This document shows, in pieces, positions 5,321 through 6,717 of a DNA stretch of 6,717 nucleotides. Position 1 is the stretch's first letter; the number at the start of each line of letters is the position of its first letter. Under the pieces are notes generated by a model. The model did no database searches and was not told the origin of the DNA. It saw nothing but the letters and a program-made list of their open reading frames with translations. Origin of the DNA: CAZPQV01 sp964588705. GTDB lineage: Bacteria > Bacteroidota > Bacteroidia > Flavobacteriales > Weeksellaceae. Location of the stretch: assembly GCA_964588705.1 (NCBI GenBank), contig CAZPQV010000093.1, forward strand, positions 1 to 6,717. The letters are read 5' to 3'. A program made the position numbers and the translations under genes.

Positions 5321-5334
5321 ACCTAAAATTAGGT
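5321..5334. promoter_or_regulatory. palindrome upstream of the susC-like promoter (candidate operator)
   Basis: ACCTAA and TTAGGT form perfect 6-bp arms around AA. The site sits 9 bp upstream of the -33 TTTG, at about -60 to -47 from the predicted start, where an activator could bind. No specific regulator is recognised. Confidence 0.4.
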
Positions 5335-5343
5335 TAATAAATA

Positions 5344-5375
5344 TTTGCAAGTGTTAAGAATTTTTAACATATTTG
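5344..5375 (+). promoter_or_regulatory. promoter of the susC-like gene
   Basis: TTTG at 5344-5347 and CATATTTG at 5368-5375 are separated by 20 bp, matching the Bacteroidota pattern with one deviation (C for T at the first -7 base). The predicted start near 5380 leaves a 5' leader of about 24 bases, AT-rich and without a Shine-Dalgarno sequence. Confidence 0.6.
5352..5369. promoter_or_regulatory. 18-bp near-palindrome within the susC-like promoter (candidate operator)
   Basis: TGTTAAGAATTTTTAACA is symmetrical at 8 of 9 paired positions. It fills the spacer between the -33 and -7 elements and touches the -7 box. A protein bound here would block RNA polymerase, so it suits a repressor site. 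AT-rich DNA makes such symmetry fairly easy to find by chance. Confidence 0.4.
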
Positions 5376-5403
5376 CGAAAATATAATATTAAATATTGTT
5401 AAT

Positions 5404-6717
5404 ATGAATGTAAAATTACGTGTGCTAAGTGCGGGTGCAGTCTTTTTTCTGGGCGCGCATTCTATCATGGCACAACAAGTGGACACACTTAAAACTCAAG
5501 AAATTGCTGAGGTAGTTGTGGTTGCTTATGGTACTCAGACCAAAGAATCTCTTACAGGTTCTGTTACTGAAGTAAAAGCAAAAGAAATCAAAGAGGTTAC
5601 TGCTCCGAACGTGGTACAGGGTATGACTGGTAAAGTTGCCGGGGTACAGGTTTCTTCTGGAAACGGTCTTCCTGGTACAGCACCTACTGTTAGATTTAGA
5701 GGTATTGGTTCGATCAACGGGTCTTCTGATCCGCTTTATGTAGTTGATGGTGTTCCGTTTACGGGTTCAATCTCAGCTATTAACAACCAGNNNNNNNNNN
5801 NNNNNNNNNNNNNNNNNNNNNNNNNNNNNNNNACTAAAAAAGGTAAAAGAGGTAGAACTCAGTATTCATTAGATTCTAAGTCTGGGGTTGCAATGAGAGG
5901 TATTCCTGAATATGCGATTTCTAACAGTCCTTCAGAGTACTACGAATACTATCACAAAATCCTTAAGAATGATGCAATTAGAGAAGGTGCTACTCCAGAA
6001 GCTGCACATCAGATTGCAACTGAAGGTCTAATCGGTGGTGGCCAAGGTTTGGGATATAACGTAACTACTGTTGCAGATTCTCAAATCATTGGTGCAGACG
6101 GTAGATTCAATCCAAATGCAAGTATTCTTTACCAAGAAGACTGGAAAGACTTCCTGTTCAGAGAAGGATTTTATACAAATACTCACTTCAGTGCTGCCGG
6201 AGCTACAGATGACACGTCATTCTACTACTCTTTAGGTTATGAGAATAATGATACTTATATGGTGAACTCTAATTGGGAGAAAATCACAGGACGTATCAAA
6301 GCAGATTCAAAACTTGGAGAAAGAATTAAATTTGGAGGAAACGTTGGATACTCATTCATGAAGCAAAATGCTCCAGATGGATATGATGGTAGTACAGCTT
6401 ACTCCAACCCGTTCCAGTGGACAAGATATATTGCTCCAATTTATCCGGTTCATGCATATACTGCAAGTGGACAGCCAATTTATACTTCAACAGGAGACAA
6501 AGCTTATGATGATGGTACTGGTACTATCGCTCCTTTCGTAAGAAGATATGGTGCTCTTCAAAACCCTTATGCTACTGCAATTCATGACATTATGGTTAAC
6601 AAAATTAACCAAGTGTTTGCAGGAGGATACGGTACATTCACAATTCTTAAAGGTTTAGACTTTACTTATAAGTTAACCGGTGAATACTACAACCTAAGAG
6701 GTACTTCTATGGATACC
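5404..6717 (+). CDS. SusC/RagA-family TonB-dependent outer-membrane receptor (3' partial, with internal gap)
   Basis: Proteins of this family are outer-membrane barrels that, usually with a SusD-like lipoprotein, import glycans, peptides or other large nutrients using TonB energy. The 438 visible codons are open to the window edge; the family usually has about 900-1100 residues. A signal peptide covers about 1-23 (Lys4, Arg6, a hydrophobic core, probable cleavage after MA in IMAQQ). EVVVVAYGTQ (36-45) matches the TonB-box region at the plug start. The plug shows VRFRGIGSIN (96-105) and PLYVVDGVPF (110-119), then a 14-codon N gap (130-143) and TKKGKRG (144-150). Barrel strands rich in Tyr, Phe and Gly follow. 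There is almost no room between signal peptide and plug, so the carboxypeptidase-regulatory-like domain common in SusC proteins is absent. Codons ending in T, such as GGT, ACT and GCT, are prominent, suggesting high expression. The substrate is unknown; a susD partner would lie beyond the right edge. Confidence 0.92.
   Translation, partial: MNVKLRVLSAGAVFFLGAHSIMAQQVDTLKTQEIAEVVVVAYGTQTKESLTGSVTEVKAKEIKEVTAPNVVQGMTGKVAGVQVSSGNGLPGTAPTVRFRGIGSINGSSDPLYVVDGVPFTGSISAINNQXXXXXXXXXXXXXXTKKGKRGRTQYSLDSKSGVAMRGIPEYAISNSPSEYYEYYHKILKNDAIREGATPEAAHQIATEGLIGGGQGLGYNVTTVADSQIIGADGRFNPNASILYQEDWKDFLFREGFYTNTHFSAAGATDDTSFYYSLGYENNDTYMVNSNWEKITGRIKADSKLGERIKFGGNVGYSFMKQNAPDGYDGSTAYSNPFQWTRYIAPIYPVHAYTASGQPIYTSTGDKAYDDGTGTIAPFVRRYGALQNPYATAIHDIMVNKINQVFAGGYGTFTILKGLDFTYKLTGEYYNLRGTSMDT
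5791..5832. other. assembly gap inside the susC-like gene (42 N)
   Basis: Forty-two Ns interrupt the plug domain; the reading frame is the same on both sides. The missing part is where the family carries its most conserved plug stretch (the VLKDA to YGSR to NGV region), usually about 28 residues between the flanking motifs seen here. The written gap allows only 14, so it is probably too short by about 42 bases. Confidence 0.9.

Noticed and set aside
5340..5347. AATATTTG as a separate -7 element for the susC-like gene
   Set aside because: It lacks the leading TA, and its nearest TTTG (5313-5316) is 23 bp away; the same TTTG at 5344-5347 fits better as the -33 box of the downstream promoter.

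Overview
The window comes from a member of the Bacteroidota, most likely class Flavobacteriia and close to Chryseobacterium or another Weeksellaceae genus. Four things point there: the AT-rich intergenic DNA; promoter-like elements of the Bacteroidota type (TTTG, about 20 bp, TAnnTTTG) instead of sigma70 boxes; start codons preceded by A/T-rich leaders without a Shine-Dalgarno sequence; and protein sequences of flavobacterial character, including a SusC/RagA-type outer-membrane protein. Genus placement is from recalled resemblance, not from a search.

Layout. Bases 1-59 hold the first 19 codons of a gene on the minus strand that runs off the left edge. Bases 60-517 are a divergent intergenic region without a convincing ordinary gene but with much structure: a plus-strand promoter candidate overlapped by an inverted repeat, then two copies of a module made of a TATATTTG promoter element followed by an exactly repeated 36-bp hairpin/T-run. 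The copies are separated by a 10-N assembly gap and a short hexamer repeat. Bases 518-5130 are the operon rimP-nusA-infB (ribosome maturation, transcription elongation/termination, translation initiation), all on the plus strand with gaps of 62 and 57 bp, closed by a strong hairpin terminator at 5155-5183. After a 220-bp promoter region with two palindromes, a SusC/RagA-like TonB-dependent receptor starts at 5404 and runs off the right edge; it contains a 42-N gap.

How it fits together. RimP helps assemble the 30S subunit, NusA modulates pausing, termination and antitermination, and IF2 delivers initiator tRNA, so the operon joins transcription to translation, as in many bacteria. The terminator-like hairpin between the nearest promoter element and rimP suggests attenuation of the operon, possibly by NusA itself or by translation of an 11-codon ORF that exactly fills the repeat. 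The SusC-like gene is a separate transcription unit with its own promoter, and its codon choice differs visibly from infB.

The core genes are ordinary. The parts worth a second look are the duplicated promoter/hairpin leader, the repeated short motif in the IF2 linker, the palindromes at the susC-like promoter, and two assembly gaps that probably hide repeats. I found no CRISPR array, insertion sequence, tRNA or rRNA, and no evidence for a wholly new gene system.
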